A DNA stretch of 36,289 bases from Candidatus Altimarinota bacterium (GCA_024709505.1 JANJWP010000006.1:1-36289), one strand, 5' to 3'; positions 17,224 to 25,358 are shown, numbered from the stretch's first letter. Notes: generated by a model from the sequence alone, not told the origin. A program made the numbers and translations.

Positions 17224-17748
17224 ATGCTGAAATTCATCGAATTCCTCCGAAAGCGCCCGACAGACCCGACGATTCGGGCGATCCGCTTCGGATACGCGCT
17301 CGTACTCGCTTCGCTCCTCGCGCTGGCAAGCGGCGATTATTCCCTTCCATACGCCGCTTCGCTTGGAGAACCTCGCGCCACTTACGTCGAATTGGCCCTC
17401 GCGGGAATCGTGCTCGTTCCTGGTATCGTAGCGGCGTTCGGATGGTGCGTCGCCAAGCGGAAAACCGTTCGTCTCGCCCAAATTGCCGGAGCCGGATTCC
17501 TTTTCGTTCTTTCCGGCACGATTTCCTCCGTCCAACCAGTAACTACGACTCCTCAGGCAGTTTCGGAGAACGGATCGATCAGCGCTTCGGAATTGGCCAA
17601 GGGGGCTCAAGCCGAAGATTCGCCCATTAACGTCGCGGGATGGATTGGTTGGCTCGCGGTACTCCCCCTCCTCTCCGGACTTACGGGAAAAATGGTTACC
17701 GAAAAGTGCCTCAAACACGGCGAAGTCATCAAAAAAATTCGGGTTTAG
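17224..17748 (+). CDS. Four-helix membrane protein of unknown function
   Basis: The 174-residue protein has hydrophobic segments at about residues 20-40 (FGYALVLASLLALAS), 55-75 (LALAGIVLVPGIVAAFG), 85-102 (IAGAGFLFVLSGTISSV) and 138-154 (WIGWLAVLPLLSGL). A Ser/Thr/Gln-rich loop lies between helices three and four. No family is recognised. No UGA codons; the stop is TAG. It probably has its own promoter and lies before a separate promoter and terminator, so it may be expressed alone. Confidence 0.7.
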   Translation: MLKFIEFLRKRPTDPTIRAIRFGYALVLASLLALASGDYSLPYAASLGEPRATYVELALAGIVLVPGIVAAFGWCVAKRKTVRLAQIAGAGFLFVLSGTISSVQPVTTTPQAVSENGSISASELAKGAQAEDSPINVAGWIGWLAVLPLLSGLTGKMVTEKCLKHGEVIKKIRV

Positions 17749-17774
17749 TTCCGAAAACGGAGAAACCACGGATG

Positions 17775-17810
17775 AAAAACCCCGGAAGAATGAATCTTGC
17801 CGGGGTTTTT
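17775..17810 (+). terminator. Intrinsic terminator after the 17224 gene
   Basis: An 11-bp stem (17775-17785 with 17800-17810) is extended inside by AAGA/TCTT and ends in TTTTT. Confidence 0.8.
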
Positions 17811-17811
17811 C

Positions 17812-17839
17812 TTGACGTTTTTCATAATGAACATATAAA
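17812..17839 (+). promoter_or_regulatory. Strong promoter of the 17885 gene
   Basis: TTGACG (17812-17817) and TATAAA (17834-17839) are 16 bases apart, directly after the preceding terminator. A clear Shine-Dalgarno sequence AAGGAG lies six to seven bases before the ATG at 17885. Confidence 0.75.
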
Positions 17840-17884
17840 AATACCGCCGTCTCGGCAAAAACCAATTTCACGAAGGAGAATCCC

Positions 17885-18628
17885 ATGAAACTCGGCCTCA
17901 AGATCCTCGGGGTCGCGGCGGGATTCTTCCTGCTCGGCTTCCTTTGGTCGGAATACGCAAATGCCGTGTTCGTCTGGCAATCGGAACTTCCGCCGGCACT
18001 CAGAACGGCTGCCGCATTCGGAATCGGTACCGTGCTTTGGCACGCGACAGGATTCGATGACGCGATACTTTTCGCCCGAAACCTTTCCCTCTCAAAAACC
18101 CGGAGGGGGGCGATTCTCTCCCATCTCGGACTCTACGCTTCGGTCGCCGTGATGCTCGCTATCGTTTACATGAGCGGAAACCTCGTGGCCGATACCGTGC
18201 GCCAATTCCGGTGGATCATCGTCTTGGCCCTATGTTATGTCGCTTGGGAAACCTTCCCGAACGGACATTGGCTGAAAGGAGGGATTCTTGGATTCTTCGG
18301 CAAGATTTCCGAAGAAGGCGAACCGTCCGAATCAGGATCCCTCGAAAGGTTTCTCGGACGCTTCCGGTCGTGGGCGGCATATCCGTTCGTCTTGCAGTTC
18401 GCGACGTTCACGGCGAATTCTTCGGACGATTACGTGGCCAATGCCGCCGCGATGGTCGTGCTCACCGAAGATGCCGCGAAGGGCGCCCTGCTGGCGGGAG
18501 TGTTCTTCGGAGCCGCATCGATGGCTTGGCTCGTCCACCGCTATCACGAAAAAATCATTCCCAAGGATGTTCCGGCCCTCCGGGCTTGGATATTCCTCGG
18601 AGTCGCGACGGCCATCGCCGTCGCTTGA
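17885..18628 (+). CDS. Multispanning membrane protein with paired acidic helix motifs, ending in TGA
   Basis: The 247-residue protein has about six to seven membrane helices and two related acidic motifs within or next to helices: HATGFDDAILFARN (residue 54 on) and TANSSDDYVANAA (residue 178 on). Such inverted acidic pairs occur in transporters of the LysE, TerC and CadD type, so an ion or small-molecule exporter is possible but unproven. Unlike its neighbours it has a good Shine-Dalgarno site, and its only in-frame stop before a terminator is TGA (18626-18628). Read as Gly, the frame would run through the terminator hairpin and out of phase across much of the next gene to TAA near 19234, which is implausible. 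Confidence 0.75.
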   Translation: MKLGLKILGVAAGFFLLGFLWSEYANAVFVWQSELPPALRTAAAFGIGTVLWHATGFDDAILFARNLSLSKTRRGAILSHLGLYASVAVMLAIVYMSGNLVADTVRQFRWIIVLALCYVAWETFPNGHWLKGGILGFFGKISEEGEPSESGSLERFLGRFRSWAAYPFVLQFATFTANSSDDYVANAAAMVVLTEDAAKGALLAGVFFGAASMAWLVHRYHEKIIPKDVPALRAWIFLGVATAIAVA

Positions 18629-18655
18629 CCCCTCCTTCGGGAGGGGTTTTCTTTT
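18629..18655 (+). terminator. Intrinsic terminator abutting a TGA codon
   Basis: CCCCTCC-TTCG-GGAGGGG (18629-18646) with a stable tetraloop is followed by TTTTCTTTT. The stem begins at the base after the TGA of the 17885 gene. Confidence 0.88.
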
Positions 18656-18755
18656 CGGAGGCGAAGTTTTCGGGCGCATTTTACGCGAAAACGCAAGCCG
18701 AAAAGTTGAACCGCCGGAAAATGTGCGATAGCATGGGAAGGAACCCACGAAAACT

Positions 18756-19739
18756 ATGTCGAAAGCCGACAAAATACTCGACGCCGAAGCGCGAAGCGAT
18801 TGGGCGGGAAAAATAGAAGATCGGGTGGAAGAGCTCTCGGGCCTGCGGTCGATTCTCGATCCCGAAACGAAAACCATGACGCTTTCGAGCATCAGGCACT
18901 TCATTTTGGGGGAAGATCCGGCAACGAGAAAGATGCTCGGACAAGTCGATCTCTTTTTGAAGGGCGAACTCAACCGCGCCGAAAAAGGAACCGAAAGGAG
19001 GTTGGCCGCCCTATTTTACGCCGTAGTCACGAAGACCCGGCTTTTTCCGGTGGAAACTCCGGAAATGCGCCGGCTTTTCCGGCTTTTCATCGAAGAAATG
19101 GACAGCCAACTTTCCCTCGTTACCCGAGTTCCGACGATGAACGAATTTTTTCGGGAAGCGGGAAAAAGCGGCCTGTTTTCGCAATTGAGACGACTGAAAG
19201 ATTCCATCGAATTCCGATTGAAAATCCTCGATAACAAAGTTCGGGTCAATCAAATGCGGGCATTCCTTTTTCTTTGCGAATATTACGTCCATTTCCTTGA
19301 GCGGGCCTACAAGGAACTTTCGATGTCGGAACGCGTTCTCGAACTCTACGTCGTTCGGATGGACATCCGGAAAATCCACTTCTTCTTCGAACGCAAGTTC
19401 GGAGCGTGGTTCGGATTCACGTTTTTCCGAAGCATTTCGGCTTACGGAACGAGTTTCGGACGGCTCGCGGTAACCTGTTTGCTCTCCACCATCCTTTTTG
19501 GAAGCGTGTACTGGATGGCCGACTTCTTCGCTCCCGCGAACGTTCGGATGATCGCCGACCTCGGCGATTATTCGAGCTATCTGTTCAACTCGCTCGTAAC
19601 CATCTCCGGACTCGGTATCGACGCAAGCCCGCAAACGGCTCTCCAGCGCTTCGCCATGGGAGTGAACACCGTATATGGAATGGTTGTTTTCGGAATGCTC
19701 TTCAACGTGATCTCTACGAAGCTCTCGATGAACAATTAG
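18756..19739 (+). CDS. Two-helix ion-channel-like membrane protein
   Basis: The protein has 327 residues. A long soluble helical N-terminal region (about 230 residues) precedes two membrane helices (LAVTCLLSTILFGSVYWMA near residue 245, and VYGMVVFGMLFNVI at the end). Between them lies a pore-loop-like segment with NSLVTISGLGIDASPQT. This is the layout of two-helix potassium channels, whose filter is TVGYG; here the loop reads TISGLGI, so ion choice cannot be inferred. The weak GGAAGG upstream may aid initiation. No UGA; it ends in TAG. The soluble part could be a sensor or tethering domain. Confidence 0.7.
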   Translation: MSKADKILDAEARSDWAGKIEDRVEELSGLRSILDPETKTMTLSSIRHFILGEDPATRKMLGQVDLFLKGELNRAEKGTERRLAALFYAVVTKTRLFPVETPEMRRLFRLFIEEMDSQLSLVTRVPTMNEFFREAGKSGLFSQLRRLKDSIEFRLKILDNKVRVNQMRAFLFLCEYYVHFLERAYKELSMSERVLELYVVRMDIRKIHFFFERKFGAWFGFTFFRSISAYGTSFGRLAVTCLLSTILFGSVYWMADFFAPANVRMIADLGDYSSYLFNSLVTISGLGIDASPQTALQRFAMGVNTVYGMVVFGMLFNVISTKLSMNN

Positions 19740-19771
19740 AATTTTTCCGTTCCGATTTTTCCCGAATCCGC

Positions 19772-20689
19772 CTATAAGAACACGAACTTCGATTCAAGAT
19801 TTTCGATGCGTTTTTCGAGCGCCGGATGGGAAGAAAACAACGAGAGGAACGAAGATTTCGAGGCGATCTTCATCGTTGCGAGCTTTCCGTCATCAAACGC
19901 TTCGGTCTTTTCGGTCAACGACTGGAGCCGTCGGAGCGCCGCAACCATCTTGTCTTTTCCGACGAATTTCGAAGAACCCTCGTCGGCACGGTATTCGCGA
20001 TGGCGCGAAAACCACATGAGAACCAGGCTCGCGAGAACCGAAAACACGATTTCAAGAACAATGACCGAAGCAAAGTATCCAATTCCCTGTCCGTCTTCGT
20101 TTTTAAATACCGCCTTGTCGATGATTCCGCCAATAACGCGGGCCGCAAAAATGACGAAGGCGTTGATAACGCCTTGAAGGAGCGTCATGGTTACCATGTC
20201 TCCGTTGAGAATATGAGCCATTTCGTGGGCAACGACCCCTTCGATTTCGGAAGGCGTCATGGCCTCAAGCAGACCAGTGGAGACCGCGACGAGCGAAGAA
20301 TTCTTCGTGGCGCCGGTAGCGAACGCGTTCGGGTCCGGAGACTGGTAAACTCCGACTTCTGGCAGGGAAATGCCCTGTTCCTTGGCCATGCGGGCAACCG
20401 TCGTGAAAACGAGTTGTTCTTTGGGCGAATAATCCATCAATCGGGACTCCGAAAGGAGTTCGATCCCATAGGAACGCTTGGCCATCCATCGTGAGAGGAA
20501 AAGGCTGATGAACGAGCCGACGAAACCGTAAACGATGGCAAGAAGCGCGATTCCGGCATAGCCGCCAGCGCTCGCGGAAAGATTGATGCCGAAATAGCGT
20601 TCGAGAATGAGCGAAACCGCCGTCAACACGAGGATGACCGCAAGGTTCATGACAAGAAAGAGGAAAACGCGCTTTATGAAAGCGAACAT
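19772..20689 (-). CDS. htpX: Membrane zinc metalloprotease HtpX
   Basis: The protein has 305 residues. Two N-terminal membrane helices (about 5-25 and 40-60) are followed by YQSPDPNAFATGATKNSSLVA, the zinc site HEMAHILNGD, two further helices, and a third zinc ligand region REYRADEGSSKFVG. The C-terminus has FSSHPALEKRIENLE, typical of HtpX. It degrades misfolded membrane proteins at the inner membrane. ATG at 20687-20689 (MFAFIKRVFLFL) is chosen over an upstream extension because it matches the family start. No UGA; the stop is TAG. A TATAAT on the minus strand at 20744-20749 may be its -10 element. Confidence 0.95.
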   Translation of the reverse strand: MFAFIKRVFLFLVMNLAVILVLTAVSLILERYFGINLSASAGGYAGIALLAIVYGFVGSFISLFLSRWMAKRSYGIELLSESRLMDYSPKEQLVFTTVARMAKEQGISLPEVGVYQSPDPNAFATGATKNSSLVAVSTGLLEAMTPSEIEGVVAHEMAHILNGDMVTMTLLQGVINAFVIFAARVIGGIIDKAVFKNEDGQGIGYFASVIVLEIVFSVLASLVLMWFSRHREYRADEGSSKFVGKDKMVAALRRLQSLTEKTEAFDDGKLATMKIASKSSFLSLFSSHPALEKRIENLESKFVFL

Positions 20690-20815
20690 ACGAGCATGGT
20701 TAAAGAAAATCTCAGAGAAATCCGGAGGGGTTCCGGACAAAAAATTATACGCCCTTCCTCCTGAAATCAAGGGAAAGGGCGTAGAATTTGGATTCGGTTT
20801 AGCGGGAAGAGCAAG

Positions 20816-21151
20816 TTAGTGGGAAGAGCAAGTTCCGCATCCGCCGGATCCGCAAGAATCCGCCGTGGAACAACCGCCCGTTTCCCCGCCCCCAAAAATC
20901 GAAGCGAACATGGAGGAAAGTTCGGCTTGATCGGGAACGGTTCCCTCAAAAATCATATCCTTGAAATCGATGGATTCCTCTTCGATGCAAAGCGCCGGAT
21001 TTCCGGAAATTCCCAGTTCAGCCTTATAAGCGGCGTCGTCGGTCGATTCCACCTTGACGAAGTCGGAAAGTCCGAGTCCCGCAAGCGCGGAAGACACGGA
21101 CTTTTCGAGATTCGAAAGTTCCTCTCCGGAACCTACGAGTTTTACGAGCAT
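20816..21151 (-). CDS. Thioredoxin-fold protein with a cysteine-rich tail
   Basis: The 111-residue protein has a beta-alpha-beta start (MLVKLVGSGEELSNLEKSV), the cis-Pro-like ISGNPALCIEEE strand and a helix DQAELSSMFASIF, as in small thioredoxin-like proteins. There is no CxxC at the usual first helix. Cysteine is instead concentrated in a Gly-rich tail (GGCSTADSCGSGGCGTCSSH) that could bind metal or carry thiols. The stop is TAA. It lies 13 bases after the L25 gene on the same strand and is probably cotranscribed. Role unknown; metal handling or redox is inference. Confidence 0.7.
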   Translation of the reverse strand: MLVKLVGSGEELSNLEKSVSSALAGLGLSDFVKVESTDDAAYKAELGISGNPALCIEEESIDFKDMIFEGTVPDQAELSSMFASIFGGGETGGCSTADSCGSGGCGTCSSH

Positions 21152-21164
21152 GCTTGAAACGGTA

Positions 21165-21788
21165 TTACGCGGCCGGGGTCTCGGTGGCCGGAGCGACAGC
21201 TTCCGCTGCGGCGGGAGCTTCTTCTTCGTCGCGGTTCGGCTTCGGAGCGTGCGCGGAAACGATAGCGTCGCTCATCGGGCTCAAGATTTCGAGCTTCGGA
21301 TAGTTTCCGGCAATATCGGAAACGTGGATGACGTCTCCGATCTTTACGAGGGAATCGATGTTCACTTCAATCGCGTCAACGAGGTCAGACGGAAGGACCT
21401 TGACGTCGATTTGGTGGAGATTCGCCTCGACGAGGGCGCCTTCGACCTGGGCCTGGGATTTTCCAATGAGCTTGACCGGGATGGCAACGTGAATCTTTTC
21501 TTTCGCCGAAACGGCAAAGAAGTCAACGTGGAGAAAATCGCCGGTAACCGGATGTTTCTGAACTTCGTGTACGAGAACGCTGTGTTTCTTTCCATCGACG
21601 GAGAGTTCGACGAGATGGGTCTTTCCAGACTGGCGGAAAAGACGAAGGAAATCGGAATTTCCAACGGTTACGTGAACCGGGGCGAGTTTGTGGCCGTAAA
21701 CGACTGCCGGAACCAATTTCTTGGAGCGGAGATCGGAGGGTTTCGCTGCGAGGTCGCGGGAGGCGGCAGAAAGTGCGAGCTTTTCCAT
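21165..21788 (-). CDS. rplY: 50S ribosomal protein L25/Ctc
   Basis: The 207-residue protein has an N-terminal L25 domain, with SKKLVPAVVYGHKLAP (RNA-binding) and the conserved VHEVQKHPVTGDFLHVDFF, and a C-terminal TL5/Ctc domain (IPVKLIGKSQAQVEGALVE, LPSDLVDAIEVNID). An Ala/Glu/Pro-rich tail ends in ATETPAA. It binds 5S rRNA in the large subunit. No UGA; it ends in TAA. A minus-strand promoter lies 50 to 70 bases upstream. Confidence 0.95.
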   Translation of the reverse strand: MEKLALSAASRDLAAKPSDLRSKKLVPAVVYGHKLAPVHVTVGNSDFLRLFRQSGKTHLVELSVDGKKHSVLVHEVQKHPVTGDFLHVDFFAVSAKEKIHVAIPVKLIGKSQAQVEGALVEANLHQIDVKVLPSDLVDAIEVNIDSLVKIGDVIHVSDIAGNYPKLEILSPMSDAIVSAHAPKPNRDEEEAPAAAEAVAPATETPAA

Positions 21789-21830
21789 TGTGGTCTAAAA
21801 AAACGACGACTAAAAATTGCGGACCGACGG

Positions 21831-21859
21831 ATTATATGGGAAGTGTCCCTCTATGCAAA
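21831..21859 (-). promoter_or_regulatory. rplY promoter
   Basis: On the minus strand TTTGCA (21854-21859) and a perfect TATAAT (21831-21836) are 17 bases apart. The leader is about 35 bases. Confidence 0.65.
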
Positions 21860-21886
21860 TCGGTTTTTCGAAACCGGAACGGACCC

Positions 21887-22510
21887 CTATTTTCCGGCGG
21901 ATGCGGCCCGTTCGGCCAAAAGCTCCTTCACGCCGATTTTGTCGCGCAAAAAACGGATGTCCTTTTGCGAAAGAATTGAAATAATGAGCTTGTCGTTGTA
22001 TTCGAGACGGGATTCAAAGTCCTCTTGGCTCATTACGGCGTACTTGATTTTTCGCCCGAAAAACGCCCGTTCGAGAAAATTGTTGAATTCAATGCGGTCG
22101 AGCTCGCCCAAAACGAACACGTCAACGATGCGGTTCGAAGGACCGGCAAGAAGATCCTTGAGCCCTTCGGAAACCGACACGAGGGAAACGTTCTTCCTTC
22201 CCTTGAAAAACTCCTCGATCGGACCGATGGGATCGTAGGTTTTCAAGAATATCTCGGTGATTTCGTGGAAGATCGGACAATGCTTGTCGAGATAGTAGAA
22301 CTTCTTTTTGTTCTCTTCGCGCGAACGGAGAATTCAAAGCTCTTCGAGATTCATGAGTTCCCGACGCACGGAATTAATCTGTTCGTCCAAATCGCGACAG
22401 AGTTCGCGGATGAAAAATCCCGCCTTCGAATTTCCCGAGACGTTTTCGATGACGAATTTTTCGAGAATTTTCGTGCGCGATTTGGAGCCGAAAAGCTTGG
22501 AGAGATTCAT
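21887..22510 (-). CDS. Winged-helix protein with a nucleotidyltransferase-like C-terminal domain
   Basis: The 207-residue protein has an N-terminal ArsR-like winged helix (MNLSKLFGSKSRTKILEKF, then FFIRELCRDLDEQINSVRRELMNLEELGIL), whose turn and wing join only when TGA at 22334-22336 (residue 59, EEL-G-ILR) is Gly. The C-terminal half has NRIVDVFVLGELDRIEFNNFLER and KIKYAVMSQEDFESRLEY, resembling a nucleotidyltransferase-fold domain without full catalytic residues. A transcription regulator is likely; the target is unknown. ATG at 22508-22510 is chosen because the upstream ATG overlaps the predicted -10. It ends in TAG. Confidence 0.78.
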
Positions 22511-22567
22511 TGGGGGAACGGACCGGTTTTGAAAAATGTCCACGCATCGTGCGGAAAATTCGCCGGA

Positions 22568-22595
22568 AATATACGCCATTCGAACCGCGAATCAA
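22568..22595 (-). promoter_or_regulatory. Promoter of the winged-helix gene
   Basis: On the minus strand TTGATT (22590-22595) and TATATT (22568-22573) are 16 bases apart, giving a leader of about 50 bases. Confidence 0.6.
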
Positions 22596-22679
22596 TATTT
22601 TCACGCTTTTTTTGCGTGGTTTTTTGGCTTGTTTAAGGCATTTTCGAATTTTCTTGAACAAACTATTTGTTTTTTTAAA

Positions 22680-22758
22680 AAACTACCTATTGTGTCTTAA
22701 GTTCATGCGATACAACTACATATTGTTTCCTTGAATCTATAAACACTATATATTGTGT
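22680..22758 (+). promoter_or_regulatory. NrdR-like boxes upstream of nrdD
   Basis: ACACTATATATTGTGT (22743-22758) matches the NrdR box consensus almost perfectly. Two weaker copies lie upstream at 22713-22728 (12 of 16 identical to it) and 22680-22695 (13 of 16), at offsets of 30 and 33 bases, near the three-turn spacing known for NrdR pairs. A possible promoter TTGTTT (22723-22728) with TATATA (22747-22752, spacer 18) is covered by the boxes. NrdR represses reductase genes when ATP or dATP occupies its ATP-cone. No nrdR gene is in the window. Confidence 0.75.
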
Positions 22759-22792
22759 CTTTACTTATCTCTTTACGGAATCTGTTCCCAAT

Positions 22793-24994
22793 ATGGCCAT
22801 CTATAAGATTCGGAAGCGGAATGGAGCCATCGTGACCTTCGAAAAATCGAAGATCGAAACCGCTATCAAACGAGCGATCGAAGCGGTAGGCGGAACCGAT
22901 TTTTCCCGCCTTTCGGAAATGACCGACAAGGTCGTCGCTCTCGCGGAATCCTCGGCGGGAGGAAGCATTCCAGACGTCGAAACCGTCCAGGACTGCGTGG
23001 AAAAAATCCTCATTAAAGAAGGCCACGACGAGGTCGCGAAGGCCTATATCCTCTACCGCGAAAAACGGGCCGAAGCCCGTCATGACCGGCAAGTCGTCGT
23101 CGAAGTCGGAAAGACCATGGACGAATACCTCGACCGCACCGACTGGCGCGTCAACGCGAATGCCAATTCCGGTTACTCGCTCGGTGGCCTCATCCTCAAT
23201 ACTTCCGGAAAGATTACGGCCAACTACTGGCTTTCCCACATCTATCCCGCCGAAATCGGCGAAGCGCACCGAAACGGCGATTATCACATCCACGACCTCG
23301 ACATGTTCTCGGGGTATTGCGCGGGATGGTCGCTCCGGCAACTTCTCGAAGAAGGGTTCAACGGCATGCCCAACCGCATCGAATCAGCACCGCCCAAGAA
23401 CCTGCAGGCCGCCATCAACCAGATGATCAACTTCCTCGGCACGCTCCAGAACGAATGGGCCGGAGCCCAGGCGTTCTCGAGCTTCGACACCTATCTCTCC
23501 CCTTTCGTCCACAAGTACTCCGAAGAAATCCGCGCCGATGTCGAGCGTCATGGAATCACGTTCGAAACCGAAGCGGCAAAGGAAAAATACGTCGAGGATA
23601 AAACCTACCAATACGTCGTGCAACAGATGCAGAATTTCGTATTCGGTCTCAACGTCCCCTCCCGTTGGGGAACCCAAACGCCGTTCACGAACATTACGCT
23701 CGATTGGTCGTGTCCGGAAGATTTGCGGGACAAGGCGCTTCATCTTGGAGGATACGAAGCGGGGGGCTATTCCAAGACCTACGGCGAACTCGACCGGGAA
23801 CGCGCCGTCATCAACAAGGCGCTTCTCGAAGTCTACGCGGCAGGAGACTACCGCGGACGCGCGTTCACCTTCCCCATTCCCACGTACAACATTACCGAAG
23901 ATTTTCCCTGGAACGATGAGAACGTCGATTCCCTCTTCGCGGTAACGGCCAAGTACGGACTCCCCTACTTCCAGAATTTCGTAGGATCGCAGTACAAGCG
24001 GGTAAAAAACGCCGACGGTTCGTATTCCACCGTCGTAAACGAAGAAGCCTACAAGCCGGGCGCAGTACGCTCAATGTGCTGCCGGCTCCAACTCGACCTG
24101 CGCGAACTCCTCAAGCGCGGAAACGGCCTTTTCGGTTCGGCTGAAATGACCGGATCCATCGGGGTCGTCACGCTCAACATGGCTCGCATCGGATACTTGA
24201 CCAAGGGGGATGAGGAAGCCTTCCGGCGGCGAGTGAAACACTTGATGGACCTTGCGAAATCTTCGCTCGAAATCAAGCGCAAAGTCCTCTCGCAGTGGCT
24301 CGAACGCGGACTCTACCCGTACACCTACCGCTACCTCCGCTCGTTCCGTAACCACTTCTCGACCATCGGCCTTAACGGCATGAACGAAGCCATCATCAAC
24401 TTTACCGACGGCAAAGAGGATATTTCGACCGAAGCCGGAGAACGCTTCGCGCTCGAAATGCTCGACTACATGCGCAATATTCTCAAGGAATACCAAGAAG
24501 AAACCGGAAGCATGTACAACCTCGAGGCGACGCCCGCGGAAGGCACGACCTACCGCTTCGCCCGGGAGGATAAAAAACAGCTTCCCGGAATCATCCAATC
24601 GGGAACTCCGGAAAACCCCTACTACACCAATTCGACCCAGCTTCCGGTAGGATTCACCGACGACGCGTTCGAAGCGCTCGAATACCAAAACAAGCTCCAA
24701 TGCAAGTACACCGGCGGAACGGTGCTCCACCTCTACATGGGGGAACGCCTCTCCGACGCCCAGGCCTGCAAGACCCTCGTGCGCAAGGTTATGGAAAACT
24801 ACCAAATGCCATACATCACCGTCACCCCCACGTTCTCGGTCTGCCCGAAGCACGGATACGTCAACGGCGAACACGACTATTGCCCCAAGTGCGACGCCGA
24901 AATCGGCTACGCCGGAGGCCCGAAGTTCGACGTCGAAACCCGTGCGAAATACACCGCGGACGACATGAAATTGGAAGCCGTTAAATCCGCATAA
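22793..24994 (+). CDS. nrdD: Anaerobic ribonucleoside-triphosphate reductase body, glycyl-radical loop absent
   Basis: The 733-residue class III reductase has an N-terminal ATP-cone (residues 1-95, IRKRNGAIVTFEKSKIETAI) for allosteric control, then the ten-stranded barrel with YHIHDLDMFSGYCAGWSL, QMQNFVFGLNVPSRWG and RSMCCRLQLDLREL, which contains the active-site Cys. The zinc site CPKHGYVNGEHDYCPKC is near the end. After it the expected R-V-x-GY glycyl-radical loop is missing; the protein ends DDMKLEAVKSA at TAA. The loop is instead encoded by the next gene, 61 bases downstream. It makes dNTPs without oxygen. It has no UGA codon or Shine-Dalgarno site. Confidence 0.95.
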   Translation: MAIYKIRKRNGAIVTFEKSKIETAIKRAIEAVGGTDFSRLSEMTDKVVALAESSAGGSIPDVETVQDCVEKILIKEGHDEVAKAYILYREKRAEARHDRQVVVEVGKTMDEYLDRTDWRVNANANSGYSLGGLILNTSGKITANYWLSHIYPAEIGEAHRNGDYHIHDLDMFSGYCAGWSLRQLLEEGFNGMPNRIESAPPKNLQAAINQMINFLGTLQNEWAGAQAFSSFDTYLSPFVHKYSEEIRADVERHGITFETEAAKEKYVEDKTYQYVVQQMQNFVFGLNVPSRWGTQTPFTNITLDWSCPEDLRDKALHLGGYEAGGYSKTYGELDRERAVINKALLEVYAAGDYRGRAFTFPIPTYNITEDFPWNDENVDSLFAVTAKYGLPYFQNFVGSQYKRVKNADGSYSTVVNEEAYKPGAVRSMCCRLQLDLRELLKRGNGLFGSAEMTGSIGVVTLNMARIGYLTKGDEEAFRRRVKHLMDLAKSSLEIKRKVLSQWLERGLYPYTYRYLRSFRNHFSTIGLNGMNEAIINFTDGKEDISTEAGERFALEMLDYMRNILKEYQEETGSMYNLEATPAEGTTYRFAREDKKQLPGIIQSGTPENPYYTNSTQLPVGFTDDAFEALEYQNKLQCKYTGGTVLHLYMGERLSDAQACKTLVRKVMENYQMPYITVTPTFSVCPKHGYVNGEHDYCPKCDAEIGYAGGPKFDVETRAKYTADDMKLEAVKSA

Positions 24995-25055
24995 AAAGCG
25001 GAGCGGGGGCTTCGAATCTCCGCTCCCACGCATTTCCGTTAACTTAACTCACCCC

Positions 25056-25358
25056 ATGGATACCAACGACATCAAGAACGCCGCTGCCGGCGCCATTCTC
25101 GGAGGCGCGCTCCTCGCCGCGAACCTCGCCTCCGCCGCCGGGACCACCAACGCTTCGTTCTTCGACGCGAACGGTAACGAAATCCAGCGCACCAAGTGCG
25201 AGATCTACACCCGCGTCATGGGCTACTACCGCCCGGTCAGCCAGTTCAATAACGGTAAGAAATCCGAATTCTATTCCCGCAAGTACTTCGACGAGTGCAA
25301 GACGGCGAACTCGAAGTTCATGGAAGAATTCGGCGGAGAAGAATCCGACGCGAAGTAA
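25056..25358 (+). CDS. Stand-alone glycyl-radical domain of the class III reductase
   Basis: The 100-residue protein contains TKCEIYTRVMGYYRPVSQFN followed by NGKKSEFYSRKYFDE. This is the C-terminal glycyl-radical segment of NrdD: R-V-x-GYYRPV with the radical Gly, then WN/FN-x-GK-x2-EF. Its first 45 residues are its own, including an Ala/Gly-rich hydrophobic stretch (AAAGAILGGALLAANLASAAG, about residues 9-29) and FFDANGNEIQR. It begins with ATG, ends with TAA and is not a frameshifted continuation of nrdD. It most likely supplies the radical in trans, as GrcA/YfiD does for pyruvate formate-lyase. The hydrophobic stretch may dock onto NrdD. Confidence 0.85.
   Translation: MDTNDIKNAAAGAILGGALLAANLASAAGTTNASFFDANGNEIQRTKCEIYTRVMGYYRPVSQFNNGKKSEFYSRKYFDECKTANSKFMEEFGGEESDAK

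Noticed and set aside
24980-25060. nrdD split caused by a frameshift or sequencing error
   Set aside because: Both genes carry extra sequence at the break, separated by 61 bases with a stop and a new start. One indel cannot fuse them into a normal NrdD.
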